Source of the DNA: Alkalispirillum mobile
GTDB taxonomy: Bacteria > Pseudomonadota > Gammaproteobacteria > Nitrococcales > Halorhodospiraceae
Direction: 5' to 3'
NCBI RefSeq assembly: GCF_003664325.1
Contig: NZ_RCDA01000001.1
Span: forward strand, 1,364,768 to 1,428,767
Length of the DNA stretch: 64,000 nt
This document shows, piece by piece, positions 43,442 to 52,071 of this stretch. Numbering within the stretch: the first letter of the stretch is position 1; each line of letters opens with the position of its first letter. The notes below the pieces were generated by a model. That model saw nothing but the letters and a program-made list of their open reading frames with translations. It ran no database searches and was not told the DNA's origin. A program made the position numbers and the translations under genes.

Positions 43442-44365
43442 ATGACGACCTGGCTGATCACCCACCCCGCCTGCCTGGAGCATGACACCGGCGCGGGGCA
43501 CCCGGAGAGCATTCAACGGCTGCAGACCATCCTTAACGCACTGCAGTCCTCCACCTTCGAGTTCATGATCCGGGAGTCGGCCCCGCGGGCCGAGATAGAA
43601 CAGCTCACCCGGGTGCACGATGCCGACTACGTGCGCGACATCCTGGCCCGCATCCCCGATCAGGGGCAGTCCTTCATCGACAACGACACCGTGGTCTGCC
43701 CGGCCACCGGCGAGGCGGCACTGCGCGCCGCCGGGGCGGTCTGCCACGCGGTGGACGCGGTGGTCGGGGGCCAGGCGCAGAAGGCCTTCTGCGCCGTGCG
43801 CCCACCTGGGCACCACGCCGAGCCGGACCAGGCAATGGGCTTTTGTTTCTTCAACAATATCGCCGTGGGGGCCGCCCAGGCCATCGCGGTGCACGGCCTG
43901 GAGCGGGTAGCGATCATGGACTTCGATGTCCACCACGGGAACGGCACCCAATCGATCGCCGAACGGCATCCGCAGATGCTCTACCTGTCGACCCACCAGG
44001 CGCCGCTGTTCCCGGGCACCGGTGATCCATCCGAGACCGGCCAGGGCAATATCTGCAACGCCACGCTGGAGGATGGCGACGGCTCCGACGCGTTCCGCTA
44101 CCAGTTCGAGGAGCGCATCCTGCCCGCCCTGCACCGCTTCAAACCGCAGTTGGTGATGATCTCCGCCGGTTTTGACGCCCACCGCTCCGACCCGCTGGCC
44201 ACGCTTCGGCTGGATGAGACCGATTTTGCCTGGGCCACGCGGGAGCTGGTGGCCATTGCCCGCAAGTACTGCGACGGCAAGGTGGTCTCTGCCCTGGAGG
44301 GCGGTTACAGCCTGAATGCCGTGGGACGTTGCGCCAGCGCCCACGTGGAAGCACTGATGATGTAA
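43442..44365 (+). CDS. histone deacetylase family zinc hydrolase
   Basis: The 307-aa arginase/deacetylase-fold enzyme starts at ATG 43442 behind GGAGGAGAGG. All catalytic features are present: RPPGHHAEPDQAMGFCFFNN, the zinc ligands in DFDVHHGNGT, the second aspartate in SAGFDAHRSDP, and EGGYSL. Bacterial members include acetylpolyamine amidohydrolases and AcuC-type protein deacetylases. Being directly downstream of a spermidine-synthase-like gene, it may remove acetyl groups from polyamines; this is inference. The gene is convergent with zapE. Confidence 0.9.
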   Translation: MTTWLITHPACLEHDTGAGHPESIQRLQTILNALQSSTFEFMIRESAPRAEIEQLTRVHDADYVRDILARIPDQGQSFIDNDTVVCPATGEAALRAAGAVCHAVDAVVGGQAQKAFCAVRPPGHHAEPDQAMGFCFFNNIAVGAAQAIAVHGLERVAIMDFDVHHGNGTQSIAERHPQMLYLSTHQAPLFPGTGDPSETGQGNICNATLEDGDGSDAFRYQFEERILPALHRFKPQLVMISAGFDAHRSDPLATLRLDETDFAWATRELVAIARKYCDGKVVSALEGGYSLNAVGRCASAHVEALMM

Positions 44366-44640
44366 TCCCGGGGCATTGCAACGCCCCGCCCCGGGCTGTT
44401 ATGCACATGGCTGTTCTGGGCCGGCACCTGCCGCCCGGCGCCCGGAGGGCCAACCGAAACTGCCTCGTAACTTATTGATTTCAAGAGGCACGGCGGGCTT
44501 GGTGCATTTTCCACCAATCCAATGGCCGGCACGCCCTGATGCCCACTTGGGGGGTGTTTCCCCGAACAATCCACAAAGTTATCCACAGAATCCGTGGATA
44601 ACCCACAGGACTACGGCCACCGGCGCGTACCGGCCCCGCC
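44366..44640. other. convergent intergenic region with hairpins and DnaA-box-like sites
   Basis: This 275-bp gap lies between the ends of the deacetylase gene and zapE, so no promoter is expected. A hairpin CGGGGC...GCCCCG (44369-44388) just after the deacetylase stop may aid termination, but lacks a T-run. The right end is AT-richer and carries the DnaA-box-like inverted repeat listed separately, with further ATCCACA/CCCACAG look-alikes around it. No ORF or tRNA was seen. Confidence 0.6.
44579..44601. promoter_or_regulatory. pair of facing DnaA-box-like sites
   Basis: TTATCCACA (44579-44587) matches the DnaA box consensus exactly. CGTGGATAA (44593-44601) is the opposite-facing box with one mismatch. 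Together they form an 8-bp inverted repeat TTATCCAC/GTGGATAA with a 7-base spacer. Location between convergent genes, next to the cell-division gene zapE, makes a titration or regulatory site possible. Binding is not shown. Confidence 0.55.
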
Positions 44641-45762
44641 TCAGGGCTTGTGGGGGGCCGCCAGGTAGTCGTGGGACTGCATCTCCTGCAGGCGACTCAC
44701 CGTACGTTCAAAGGCGAAGGCCAGGCGCTCGCCCTGGTAAAGCCGTTCCGGTGGCGCCTCCGCGGAGATGATCAGGTTGACGCCGCGGTCGTAGAATTCG
44801 TCCACCAGACTGATGAAGCGCCGGGCTTGGTCATCCCGGTACTGGTTGAACACCGGCACGCCGGAGATGATCACCGTGTGGAAGGTACGGGCCAGTTCGA
44901 TGTAATCGGCCTGGCTCCGGGGGCCGTCGCACACGGCCCGGAAATCGAACCACACCACCCCGTCCGCCATCCGCCGGGTGGGGATCAGCCGCCCCTCCAC
45001 TTCCAGCGATTCACCGGCGGTGCCGGGCTCCGGGATCACGTGCTCGAAGTCATCGGTGAGCACATCGTCCGCCTGCTCGTCGAGCGGCCAGTGGTAGATC
45101 TCGGCCCGTTCCAGGAAGCGTAGGCGGTAATCCACCCCACCATCCACGTTCAACTCCCGGGTGTAGCGCTTGATCAGGTCGATCGCCGGCAGGAAACGGG
45201 CACGCTGCAGGCCGTCCTTGTAGAGGTCATCCGGCGGGATGTTGGAGGTGGCCACCAGGCTGACGCCCCGCTCGAATAACGCCTGCAAGAGCCCACCAAG
45301 AATCATGGCGTCAGCGATATCGCTGACGAAAAACTCATCAAAGCAGATCACCCGGGCTCGACTGGCGAAGCGGTCGGCTACCCGCTCCAGCGGGTCCTGC
45401 TCATCGCGCAGCGCCTTGAGGTCATCGTGTACGGCGTGCATGAAGCGGTGGAAGTGCATCCGCTGCTTGTCCTGGAAGGGCAGCGCCTCGAAAAAGCTGT
45501 CCACCAGGTAGGTCTTGCCACGGCCTACGCCCCCCCAGAGGTAGAGCCCGGTGACCGGTTCCACCGGCTCGGGCTTGTCCCGCTTGAGGCGTTTGAGCAA
45601 CCGCTTAACACCGCGGGCCTGCGGTTTCGGCTCGGGCCGGGGCGGTGCCGCCAATAGCGCCTCGTACAGGGCGTGCAGTGCTTCCACGGCGTCAGCCTGG
45701 GCGGCATCCGGGCTGATCAGTCCCTGCTCCAGATCGTGCTGGTAACGTTCGCGGGGCGTCAT
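44641..45762 (-). CDS. zapE: cell division protein ZapE (AFG1-type ATPase)
   Basis: The 373-aa P-loop ATPase has Walker A LWGGVGRGKTYLVD (about 74-87) and Walker B VICFDEFFVSDIADAMIL. The family C-terminal SLVDEFYDRGVNLIISAEA also matches. ZapE binds FtsZ and destabilises polymers late in division, and is needed at high temperature or low oxygen in E. coli. It ends next to the DnaA-box region. A 95-aa unknown gene lies 97 bp upstream on the same strand. Confidence 0.94.
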   Translation of the reverse strand: MTPRERYQHDLEQGLISPDAAQADAVEALHALYEALLAAPPRPEPKPQARGVKRLLKRLKRDKPEPVEPVTGLYLWGGVGRGKTYLVDSFFEALPFQDKQRMHFHRFMHAVHDDLKALRDEQDPLERVADRFASRARVICFDEFFVSDIADAMILGGLLQALFERGVSLVATSNIPPDDLYKDGLQRARFLPAIDLIKRYTRELNVDGGVDYRLRFLERAEIYHWPLDEQADDVLTDDFEHVIPEPGTAGESLEVEGRLIPTRRMADGVVWFDFRAVCDGPRSQADYIELARTFHTVIISGVPVFNQYRDDQARRFISLVDEFYDRGVNLIISAEAPPERLYQGERLAFAFERTVSRLQEMQSHDYLAAPHKP

Positions 45763-45859
45763 GAGGCGTCTCGCTCCTGCTCCATTGCGGCAAAGGCGGG
45801 ATTATGGCACAGCGGCCACCCTGCCAGCAGCGCACGGGCACCCGGAAGGTTCACGGCCC

Positions 45860-46147
45860 TCACCCCGACTGCAACAGGTTTCGGCAGGCCTCCGCCCGTA
45901 TCAACAGCACTCGCGGCGGCGCCGGGTAAGCGCGCCCGGCCTCAATCAGTTGACCGATCAAGGCCTCGTCCCGGCCGGGGCACAACTGGTGAAAATCCCG
46001 GCCTTCCTGGAGAGCAGCGCGCCGGAAGCGGCGAAAGGTGGTGCCTTTCGCGCAACCCAGGTGCTCATCCAGCTGGCGCAGGGTGTAGTAGTCGTCGTCC
46101 CGGTAACGCACCGGGTCGGACGGCAGGGTAGTCGCGGACGGTCTCAT
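45860..46147 (-). CDS. small hypothetical protein, possible helix-turn-helix
   Basis: No family was recognised. The 95-aa protein has a central segment, YYTLRQLDEHLGCAKGTTFR, that resembles a short helix-turn-helix, followed by arginine-rich RRFRRAALQ. That suggests nucleic-acid binding, with low certainty. The C-terminal part (APPRVLLIRAEACRNLL) is strand/helix-like. The ATG at 46147 has GAGGAG 10 bases upstream. It lies between zapE and the divergent sohB. Codon usage looks like its neighbours, and a coding role is plausible but not certain. Confidence 0.6.
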   Translation of the reverse strand: MRPSATTLPSDPVRYRDDDYYTLRQLDEHLGCAKGTTFRRFRRAALQEGRDFHQLCPGRDEALIGQLIEAGRAYPAPPRVLLIRAEACRNLLQSG

Positions 46148-46207
46148 CCCCCGTATACTCCTCGAAACGTGCGATTACTCTCTCCAGCAGGACACAAGGG
46201 ATAGCAT

Positions 46208-47206
46208 ATGGCAGGGCTCGAGGAATACCTTTTGTTTCTGGCCAAGGGGCTCACCGTGGTCTTCCTGGTGGCTGCCGGCGCCGCCGTCATCATGGGTAGC
46301 TTGCGCCGGGGTGACCCCGGTGACACCGAAACCGGCCAGCTCCGCGCCCGCCGGCTGAACCGCTACTACCAGCAACTCGACCAGGTGATCCGGGCGGCCA
46401 GCGACGGCAAACGCCAGGCCAGGCGCCAGGCCCGCCGGGCGGCCAAGGCCGAGAAGGCGCAAGGCAACGACCCGCTGCCCCGGGTCTTCGTGCTCGATTT
46501 CGACGGCGATATGCACGCCAGCCGGGTGCGCGCCCTGCGCGAAGAGGTCACCGCCATTCTCGGCACCGCGCGACCGGATACCGACAGCGTGCTGGTGCGG
46601 CTGGACAGTCAGGGGGGCACCGTCCCGGGCTACGGGCTTGCCGCCTCTCAACTGTGCAGGCTGCGAGATACCGGCCTCCAGCTGACCGTCAGCGTCGACC
46701 GGGTGGCGGCCAGCGGCGGCTACCTCATGGCCTGCGTGGCCCACAGGATTATCGCGGCGCCCTTCGCCGTGGTGGGCTCCATCGGCGTCATTGGTGCGCT
46801 GCCGAACTTCAACCGCCTGCTGCGGCGCCACGACATCGACTACGAGCAGCACACTGCCGGCGAGTGGAAACGCACCCTGAGCGTGTTCGGCGAGAACACC
46901 GACGAGGCCCGCGAGAAGTTCCAGCAGGACCTGGAGGCGGTGCACCGGCAGTTCAAGGGCTTCATCCAGCAGTACCGCCCGGAGCTGGACCTGGACCGGG
47001 TGGCCACGGGGGAGTACTGGCTGGGCCAGGAGGCCCGACAACTGGGCCTGGTCGATGAACTGGGGACTAGCGATGACTGGCTGATGAGTCGGCGCCGGGA
47101 CCACCGGCTGATCCACTTGCGCTACCGCCAGCGCGAACGGCTCGCGCAGCGCTGGCTGAAAACCGCAAGGAGCACGGTTGCCACCCTGCTGCGTCGGCTT
47201 AAGTGA
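46208..47206 (+). CDS. sohB: inner-membrane serine protease SohB
   Basis: The 332-aa signal-peptide-peptidase-family (S49) protease has a membrane helix near the N-terminus (about 12-31), a charged stretch (about 38-85) and the protease domain. The nucleophile is Ser169 in VAASGGYLMA and the general base is Lys221 in AGEWKRTL, the Ser-Lys dyad of the family. Length is close to E. coli SohB (about 349 aa). It is divergent from the 95-aa gene, with a 60-bp gap. Substrates are unknown. Confidence 0.93.
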   Translation: MAGLEEYLLFLAKGLTVVFLVAAGAAVIMGSLRRGDPGDTETGQLRARRLNRYYQQLDQVIRAASDGKRQARRQARRAAKAEKAQGNDPLPRVFVLDFDGDMHASRVRALREEVTAILGTARPDTDSVLVRLDSQGGTVPGYGLAASQLCRLRDTGLQLTVSVDRVAASGGYLMACVAHRIIAAPFAVVGSIGVIGALPNFNRLLRRHDIDYEQHTAGEWKRTLSVFGENTDEAREKFQQDLEAVHRQFKGFIQQYRPELDLDRVATGEYWLGQEARQLGLVDELGTSDDWLMSRRRDHRLIHLRYRQRERLAQRWLKTARSTVATLLRRLK

Positions 47207-47255
47207 GGACCAAGTCACTCACTTTGCTCAGTAAAATCCCACTTCCAGCACAACG

Positions 47256-47283
47256 TTGCAGCGCAGCAAACCGCTGCTATATT
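47256..47283 (+). promoter_or_regulatory. predicted promoter of the phasin gene
   Basis: TTGCAG (47256-47261) and TATATT (47278-47283) are separated by 16 bases. TGC immediately before the -10 box gives an extended -10. The phasin ATG follows about 60 bases later, after a GGGCAC/GTGCCC hairpin in the leader (about 47294-47310). Confidence 0.6.
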
Positions 47284-47345
47284 GCATGGTACCCGGGCAC
47301 AGGCCGTGCCCACCGCTCGACTTTTTAAACCCAGAGGTAACAACC

Positions 47346-47711
47346 ATGCAGGACCAGATGATGAACAACATGCAACAGATGATGGGACCGGTGCGCAAGT
47401 TCAACGAGCTCATGCTGAACAACACCGAGAAGCTGGTGGAATTCCAAATCGATCGTATGCGGACCTACTCCGGTCTCGGCATCGGTCGCATGCGTGCCGC
47501 GCTGGAAGTGACCGACAGCCAAAGCCTGCAGTCCTTCCTCACGGAACAGAACAAATTCGTCAATAACCTGGCCCAGCAGGTCACCGAGGACATGAAGACC
47601 CTGAACAGCATCAGCCAGTCCTTCGGCACCGAGATGCAGGCGGTCACCCAGGAGAATGTCTCCAACCTGCAGGAGACCGCAGCCAAGGCGGCCAGCCGCA
47701 AGACTGCCTGA
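47346..47711 (+). CDS. phasin family protein
   Basis: The 121-aa all-helical protein starts MQDQMMNNMQQMMGPVRKFN. It has the phasin pattern of amphipathic helices with LNNTEKLVEFQIDRMRTY in the middle. Phasins coat polyhydroxyalkanoate granules and control their size. The ATG at 47346 is preferred to an upstream in-frame ATG at 47256, which overlaps the predicted promoter; AGAGG precedes 47346. The C-terminus (AAKAASRKTA) is basic and flexible. No pha synthase gene is in the window. Confidence 0.9.
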   Translation: MQDQMMNNMQQMMGPVRKFNELMLNNTEKLVEFQIDRMRTYSGLGIGRMRAALEVTDSQSLQSFLTEQNKFVNNLAQQVTEDMKTLNSISQSFGTEMQAVTQENVSNLQETAAKAASRKTA

Positions 47712-47725
47712 ACCGCCGCAGGCCA

Positions 47726-47759
47726 CTGACCCGGGCCCCATGCCCATGGGGCCGGTCAG
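47726..47759. terminator. strong hairpin between convergent phasin and tusA-family genes
   Basis: CTGACC (47726-47731) plus GGCCCCAT (34-41) pair with ATGGGGCC (46-53) plus GGTCAG (54-59), giving 14 base pairs with a two-base bulge and a four-base loop. It sits between the two stop codons and is probably a bidirectional 3' end structure. No T-run is present. Confidence 0.55.
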
Positions 47760-47766
47760 GGCATCG

Positions 47767-48057
47767 TCAGTCCCGCCTTTCCTGCCCCCGCCTGATCCAA
47801 AACTGGAGTTCCTCGCCGACCTCCTCCTGGGCGAGCAGTTCGTGTTCGCTCCGCTCCGTGTACGCCATGAAGTCCACCGTGGCATGTGGATCGGTGGCGC
47901 GCACCCAGAGCACTTCGCCGGGTGTCATGGTCACCAGGCGCCGCTTGGTCTTCAGGATCGGCATCGGGCAGTTGAGCCCACGCACGTCTAGCTGCTCATC
48001 GTAATCCACGGCCAGGGTTCCAGTCGTCGCGGGTGGACGCTTATTGTTACAATCCAC
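47767..48057 (-). CDS. tusA: TusA family sulfurtransferase
   Basis: The 96-aa protein carries the family signature LDVRGLNCPMPILKTKR (residues about 22-38), with the active cysteine in the CPxP motif (CPMP). TusA-type proteins carry persulfide sulfur for tRNA thiolation, molybdenum cofactor synthesis or dissimilatory sulfur metabolism. No tus, dsr or hdr genes are adjacent, so the specific pathway is not determined. It is convergent with the phasin gene. Confidence 0.88.
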   Translation of the reverse strand: MDCNNKRPPATTGTLAVDYDEQLDVRGLNCPMPILKTKRRLVTMTPGEVLWVRATDPHATVDFMAYTERSEHELLAQEEVGEELQFWIRRGQERRD

Positions 48058-48137
48058 GAGATTGCGTCAAGCGGTGCCGCCGCTGACCAGCGCACACCGC
48101 CGACCTGACTACGTTAACAAGCGACAGGGATCAACCG

Positions 48138-48305
48138 ATGACTAAGCTTAACCAACGCCACACCGGGCAGGACCCCCGTTCCTTCACCGACAAGGGCCTG
48201 CGCGAAGCCTACACCGAGGAGCAGGTGAAGCAGTGGCGCGAGAAGGCGGACGAGGCGCATGACCGCTGGATGGACGTCATTGACAACCCCTACGGCAAAG
48301 ACTGA
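48138..48305 (+). CDS. small hypothetical protein (55 aa)
   Basis: The 55-codon frame starts MTKLNQRHTGQDPRSFTDKG and ends MDVIDNPYGKD. It is highly charged, with a helix-forming middle (YTEEQVKQWREKADEAHDRW), and has no signal or membrane segment. AGGGA lies about 8 bases before the ATG. It precedes an OmpA-family lipoprotein gene by 23 bp and may be co-transcribed with it. I do not recognise a family. The ribosome binding site and composition make it a credible gene. Confidence 0.6.
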   Translation: MTKLNQRHTGQDPRSFTDKGLREAYTEEQVKQWREKADEAHDRWMDVIDNPYGKD

Positions 48306-48328
48306 TGCCGCAGCATGGAGCCACGAGC

Positions 48329-49003
48329 ATGAATCGCCCTGCACGCATTGCCCTCGCCCTCTCCGTGGCCGCTGCGTTCACCCTGGCCGGCTGCACCACG
48401 CTCGACCCTTACACCGACGAGGAGCACACCGCCCGTGCCACCTTGGGCGCGGGCATCGGCGCCGCAGCGGGCGCTGCCGCAGGCGCCCTCACCGGCAGTG
48501 ACTCCCGTGATCGTCGCCGGCGCGCCCTTATCGGTGCCGGCATCGGGGCCTTGGGCGGCGGCGCGGTGGGGGCGTACATGGACCGCCAGGCCGAGGAGCT
48601 GCGCCAGCAGTTGCGTGGCACCGGGGTGAGCGTCACCCGCGATGGCGACAACATCATTCTGAACATGCCCGGCCATGTGACCTTCGGGTTCGACAGCGCC
48701 GATCTGCGCTCCGATTTCTTCGAGGTGTTGGACTCGGTGGCCGTCGTGGCCAAGGAGTACGACCAGACGATGATCGAGGTGGCGGGCCATACCGACAGCA
48801 CCGGCGCGGCCGAGTACAACCAACGCTTGTCGGAGCGCCGCGCCCAGACCGTGGGCCACTACCTGAACAACCGCGGCGTGGAGGAGATGCGCATGGTCGC
48901 AGTCGGTTTCGGTGAGGAGCGGCCCATCGCCAGCAACGAGACGGAGGAGGGGCGCCAGCAGAACCGCCGCGTCGAGATCACCTTCCTGCCCATCACCCAG
49001 TAA
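48329..49003 (+). CDS. OmpA-family outer-membrane lipoprotein (YiaD-like)
   Basis: The 224-aa protein starts at ATG 48329 with GGAG 9 bases upstream. A lipoprotein signal peptide ends LAGC (about 20-23). A glycine-zipper region follows (about 38-85, [15 protein letters not shown] and [16 protein letters not shown]), then a peptidoglycan-binding OmpA C-terminal domain (about 110-224). The latter has [22 protein letters not shown] and NRRVEITF. It should tether the outer membrane to the cell wall. YiaD is the closest E. coli architecture. Confidence 0.92.
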   Translation: MNRPARIALALSVAAAFTLAGCTTLDPYTDEEHTARATLGAGIGAAAGAAAGALTGSDSRDRRRRALIGAGIGALGGGAVGAYMDRQAEELRQQLRGTGVSVTRDGDNIILNMPGHVTFGFDSADLRSDFFEVLDSVAVVAKEYDQTMIEVAGHTDSTGAAEYNQRLSERRAQTVGHYLNNRGVEEMRMVAVGFGEERPIASNETEEGRQQNRRVEITFLPITQ

Positions 49004-49103
49004 GGGTAAAACCCGACCACTGGCATGCCGGGGCGTACCTGCGCACCCGGCAAAATGCCGTAACCCAAGCCGCCGCGGCGGCGCAGTTGCAACAGGTTCA
49101 GCC

Positions 49104-50459
49104 GTGAGCGACAACAAGATTTACCTGCCCGAGTCCGAGATCCCGACCCACTGGTACAACGTCATCCCGGACATGCCGACCCCGCCGGCGCCCTATCTGG
49201 GACCCGACGGCAACCCGATCGGCGCGGGCGCCATGGAGGCGATCTTTCCACCCGCGATCATCGAGCAGGAGACCAGCGATCAGCGCTGGATACCGATCCC
49301 GGAGCCGGTACGCGAGGCGCTCGCCCTGTGGCGGCCCGCACCGTTGGTGCGTGCCCGGCGCCTTGAGCAGGCGCTGGACACCCCGGCCCGCATCTACTTC
49401 AAGTACGAGGGCGGCAGCCCGGCCGGCTCGCACAAGCCGAACTCCGCGGTCGCCCAAGCCTATTACAACGCCGAGGCGGGTATCAAACGCCTGACCACCG
49501 AGACGGGGGCCGGCCAGTGGGGCTCGTCGCTCTCGTTGGCGGGTCAGATGTTCGGGCTCGATGTGCGGATCTATATGGTCTGCATCAGTTACCAGCAAAA
49601 GCCCTACCGACGCTCGATGATGGAGACCTGGGGTGGTGAGGTCATACCCAGCCCCTCGCCCTACACCCAGGCCGGCCGCGAGGCGCTGGAGCGGGACCCT
49701 GACTCCCGCGGCTCGTTGGGCATGGCCATCTCGGAAGCGGTGGAGGAGGCGGCCTCACGGGGCGATACCAACTACGCCCTGGGCTCCGTGCTGAACCACG
49801 TACTGCTCCACCAGACCGTCATCGGGCTGGAGGCCAAAAAGCAGCTGGCCATCGCCGGCGACTACCCCGACGTGGTCTTCGCACCCTGTGGGGGTGGCTC
49901 CAACGTGGGCGGCATCATGTTTCCCTTCCTGGCGGACAAGGCGGCGGGCAAGGACATCCGGCTCGTCGCGGTCGAGCCGGCCTCCTGCCCGACACTGACG
50001 CGGGGCCACTATGCCTACGATTACGGGGACAGTGTCGGCCTGACCCCGATGATGAAGATGTACACCCTGGGCCACGACTTCATGCCGCCCGGCATCCACG
50101 CCGGTGGCCTGCGCTATCATGGCGACTCCGCCCTGGTCTCCCAGCTCTACCACGACCAAGTGCTGGAAGCCCAGTCGGTGCAGCAAATCGCCACCTTCGA
50201 GGCGGGCGTGCTCTTCTCTCGCACCCAGGGCATCATCCCCGCTCCGGAGTCGGCCCACGCCATACGCGCGGCCATCGACGAGGCCCTGGCGGCCAAGGAA
50301 GAGGGTCGCGAAAAGACCATTCTCTTTACCCTTTCCGGCCACGGCCACTTCGACATGTCCGCCTACGACCGCTACTTCGCCGGAGAACTGGAGGACATGG
50401 ACTACCCCAGCGAGGCCCTGGCCCGCGCCCGTCAAAGCCTGCCCAAGGTAGAGGGCTGA
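49104..50459 (+). CDS. trpB2: tryptophan synthase beta chain, TrpB2 type
   Basis: The protein is 451 aa from the GTG at 49104. The PLP lysine is Lys111 in GSHKPNSA, and the phosphate-binding loop is [10 protein letters not shown]. The length and N-terminus ([19 protein letters not shown]) fit the TrpB2 class rather than the roughly 400-aa TrpB1. TrpB2 condenses indole with serine or salvages indole without TrpA. There is no trpA nearby, as is usual for trpB2. It is convergent with nqrM. Confidence 0.94.
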   Translation: MSDNKIYLPESEIPTHWYNVIPDMPTPPAPYLGPDGNPIGAGAMEAIFPPAIIEQETSDQRWIPIPEPVREALALWRPAPLVRARRLEQALDTPARIYFKYEGGSPAGSHKPNSAVAQAYYNAEAGIKRLTTETGAGQWGSSLSLAGQMFGLDVRIYMVCISYQQKPYRRSMMETWGGEVIPSPSPYTQAGREALERDPDSRGSLGMAISEAVEEAASRGDTNYALGSVLNHVLLHQTVIGLEAKKQLAIAGDYPDVVFAPCGGGSNVGGIMFPFLADKAAGKDIRLVAVEPASCPTLTRGHYAYDYGDSVGLTPMMKMYTLGHDFMPPGIHAGGLRYHGDSALVSQLYHDQVLEAQSVQQIATFEAGVLFSRTQGIIPAPESAHAIRAAIDEALAAKEEGREKTILFTLSGHGHFDMSAYDRYFAGELEDMDYPSEALARARQSLPKVEG

Positions 50460-50560
50460 TCGGCCTGCCCCGGTGGCCGTGCGCCTTGCCCCCACTGAGC
50501 GGGGCGACGGGCACCGGGCCGGCGTGAGTCAGCCACGGCCCGCTGCCGCTGGACCGACAA

Positions 50561-50806
50561 TCAGTGGCGGCGGGAAGGCGACGGCCCAGTCCGCCCTTCA
50601 CGATCGGCCTGATCGGCGTTGCTGCGCTGCTCCTCGTCGCAGCGCTCCGGGTCGCCGCCGCAGATCTCGCAGTCGGCCCGTCCGCCCCGGGCACCAATGC
50701 CGCCGCAGGAGCCGCGCACCGGCTTATTGGCCAAGATCACGCCGATGGCCATAGCGGCAAACAGCAACGCAAAGAGCACAATGGCCACGATGATGGTGAT
50801 GAGCAA
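50561..50806 (-). CDS. nqrM: Na+-NQR maturation protein NqrM
   Basis: The 81-aa protein has one N-terminal membrane helix (about 3-25) and then a cysteine cluster (SCGGIGARGGRADCEICGG, with a further cysteine in PERCDEE). This is the NqrM (DUF539) pattern. NqrM delivers or inserts the iron center at the NqrD/NqrE interface. It lies 27 bp downstream of nqrF as the last gene of the nqr operon, its usual place. The C-terminal tail after about residue 60 is polar and probably disordered. Confidence 0.93.
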   Translation of the reverse strand: MLITIIVAIVLFALLFAAMAIGVILANKPVRGSCGGIGARGGRADCEICGGDPERCDEEQRSNADQADREGRTGPSPSRRH

Positions 50807-50833
50807 CGCGCTAGCCTCCCCGACCGGGCGCCC

Positions 50834-52060
50834 TCAGCCGCCGAAGTCGTCGTAAAGGATGTTCTCCGGCTCGACACCCAGTTCATCGAGCATCTGCAAC
50901 GCGAATTTCAGCATGATGGGTGGCCCGCAGATGTAGTACTCACAGTCCTCGGGCGCCGGGTGGTCTTTCAGGTACTGGTCATAGAGCACCTGGTGGATAA
51001 AGCCCGTCAGGCCCTCCCAGTTGTCCTCGGGCAGGGGGTCGGACAGGGCCAGGTACCAGTCGAAGTTGTCATACTCCTCGGCCAGGCGGTCGAACTCCTC
51101 CACGTAAAAGGCTTCGCGGTAGGAACGGGCCCCATACCAGAAGGTGATCTTGCGGTCGGTCTTTAGCCGCAACAGCTGGTCAAAGATGTGCGAGCGCATT
51201 GGCGCCATGCCCGCCCCACCGCCGATGAAGATCATCTCCGCGTCCGTCTCCTTGGCAAAGAACTCCCCGAAGGGGCCGTACACCGTACATTCATCGCCCG
51301 GTTTGAGGCTGAACAGATAGGACGACACAATCCCCGGCGGCACGCTCTGACCGGGCGGCGGCGCGGCGATGCGGACGTTGAACAGCAACTTGCCCCGCTC
51401 CTCCGGGTAATTGGCCATGGAATAGGCCCGGATCACGGTATCGTCGCTGCGCACTTCCAGGTCGAACAGCGCCAGGCTCTCCCAATCCTCGCGGAATTCG
51501 TCAGGCACCTCAAAGTCACTGAAGCGCACGTGGAAGGGCGGGGCCTCCACCTGCATGAACCCCCCGGCGCGGAAGGCCACGTCCTCGCCTTCGGGAAGCT
51601 TCAGCACGAGCTCCTTGATGAAGGTGGCGACGTTCTCATTGGCGGTCACCTCACAGACCCACTTGCGGATGTCAAAGAACTCGGGGGGCACCTCGATCTT
51701 CAGGTCTCGCTTGACCGTCACCTGGCAGGACAGGCGGTAGCCCTCTCGGATCTCCTTGCGGGTAAAGTGGTCCATCTCCGTGGGCAGGATATCGCCCCCA
51801 CCCTCCAGCACCCGACAACGGCACTGGCCGCAGGTACCCCCACCGCCGCAGGCCGAGGAAAGGTAGATGCCGTTAGCCGCCAGGGTGCCCAACAGCTTGC
51901 CACCGCTCGAGGTGGCCACCGCCTTGTCCGGGTCGTCGTTAATATCGATCCGGACCTCACCGCGAGGTACGAGTACCGCCCGGGCCACCAGGATGACCGC
52001 CACCAAAGAGAGCACGATGGCGGTGAAGGTAACCACGCCTAAGAAGACCTCAAAGACCAT
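50834..52060 (-). CDS. nqrF: Na+-translocating NADH:quinone reductase subunit F
   Basis: The 408-aa electron-entry subunit has an N-terminal membrane helix (about 5-25) and a 2Fe-2S ferredoxin domain with ligands in [10 protein letters not shown] (about 70-79) plus a later cysteine in RLSCQV. A ferredoxin-reductase module follows with the FAD motif [11 protein letters not shown] and NADH-binding [14 protein letters not shown]. It oxidises NADH on the cytosolic side and passes electrons toward NqrB/C/D/E. Length matches family members. It follows nqrE by 11 bp. Confidence 0.97.
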   Translation of the reverse strand: MVFEVFLGVVTFTAIVLSLVAVILVARAVLVPRGEVRIDINDDPDKAVATSSGGKLLGTLAANGIYLSSACGGGGTCGQCRCRVLEGGGDILPTEMDHFTRKEIREGYRLSCQVTVKRDLKIEVPPEFFDIRKWVCEVTANENVATFIKELVLKLPEGEDVAFRAGGFMQVEAPPFHVRFSDFEVPDEFREDWESLALFDLEVRSDDTVIRAYSMANYPEERGKLLFNVRIAAPPPGQSVPPGIVSSYLFSLKPGDECTVYGPFGEFFAKETDAEMIFIGGGAGMAPMRSHIFDQLLRLKTDRKITFWYGARSYREAFYVEEFDRLAEEYDNFDWYLALSDPLPEDNWEGLTGFIHQVLYDQYLKDHPAPEDCEYYICGPPIMLKFALQMLDELGVEPENILYDDFGG

Positions 52061-52071
52061 GGCACCCCCGG

